The position numbers and the translations under genes were made by a program. Source: Lumbricus terrestris (taxonomy: Eukaryota > Annelida > Clitellata > Crassiclitellata > Lumbricidae). From it: 64,000 nucleotides of DNA. This document shows, piece by piece, positions 63,531 through 64,000 of this stretch (its first letter is position 1; every line of letters starts with the position of its first letter). Location: the NCBI GenBank assembly GCA_949752735.1, contig OX457052.1, positions 39,692,051-39,756,050 on the forward strand, read 5' to 3'. A model generated the notes under the pieces. It was not told the DNA's origin and ran no database searches. It saw only the letters and a program-made list of their open reading frames with translations.

Positions 63531-64000
63531 CAAAATCATAAAACAAACTTCACACCTTTTATTGCAGAGTAGGGTTTAGACCCCTCCCCTAAAGCCAGAT
63601 CTGCACCTCAACGTGGTGGACAGGCTCACCAGAACCCTGGAAATGGTTGGCCAACGCAAGGCGGCAGGTTATGGAAGGGCACCTATGTAGGAAAGAGGTC
63701 CTGCACATATCTCAGATGGTAGTAAAACTTTGTCTCTAGAGTTCTTTTCAAACATATTGCTAAAGTATAGTCTAACTATCGATTCAATTCAATTCCAATA
63801 ACTGATTGCTCCCTTTAATATTAATATTATTATTATTTCAATGTAATTTTTGTCTGTCTCAATGTACCAGGTTGCGGTTTGCCAACCTGTTTTTGCTCAT
63901 TAAACGAATATACATAGTAACAGAATCAGGTCAGGAGAGACAGGTGTTCAGTAAATGTCAAATGCAACACCTAGGTAACAAACACTAGAGGAAAAGATAA
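63527..64000. other. Window end, nothing recognised
   Basis: A moderately GC-rich stretch at 63585-63700 (cacctcaacgtggtggacag and following) looks repeat-derived but has no family I can name. Confidence 0.3.

Overview
This is eukaryotic nuclear DNA from an invertebrate metazoan. The genes are split by GT-AG introns, spacers are AT-rich and microsatellite-laden, and CR1/L2-like LINEs, hAT, Tc1 and LTR elements are abundant. I cannot place the species more closely. No open reading frame in the usual sense covers the host genes. I rebuilt each one by matching exon pieces to protein families and checking that splice sites and reading phases agree.

Four host genes are visible. (1) The last two exons of an M14A zinc carboxypeptidase lie on the + strand (848-2424), directly after a 20-bp minisatellite. 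(2) A complete four-exon UBE2V/MMS2-type ubiquitin E2 variant lies on the - strand (13882 to 9027, 140 aa). (3) A complete nine-exon TENT4 (PAPD5/PAPD7-type) nuclear poly(A) polymerase lies on the - strand (30015 to 19498, 786 aa). Its second intron begins with about 29 tandem copies of the exon-2/intron-2 junction. (4) A complete ten-exon Src-family tyrosine kinase lies on the - strand (60332 to 52100, 544 aa). The four genes are functionally unrelated and sit together as ordinary neighbours.

The space between genes is mostly mobile DNA. The richest stretch is 30640-41640. There a minus-strand CR1/L2-like LINE is split by a hAT-type element (30781-40752, exact 8-bp target duplication). That element carries an LTR retrotransposon (31159-39191, two 1449-bp LTRs), a 288-bp hAT MITE and a LINE/SINE tail. 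The LTR element has one long Gag-type ORF and no recognisable protease, reverse transcriptase or integrase. Its Gag ORF starts inside the LTR and runs through the primer-binding site. A second LINE (14130-17385) is split by a GC-ended transposon with a 12-bp target duplication. A third (2940-4498) is split by a hAT element built of GAGTCC-like hexamers. Other insertions include an internally deleted Tc1-like element, a probable Helitron, several hAT MITEs and one tRNA-derived SINE whose tail matches the local LINE 3' end.

The most unusual signals are the two minisatellites anchored on splice sites, the LTR-initiated gag-only retrotransposon, and a one-base frameshift in the carboxypeptidase linker that separates it from a GPI-signal-like tail in the next frame.
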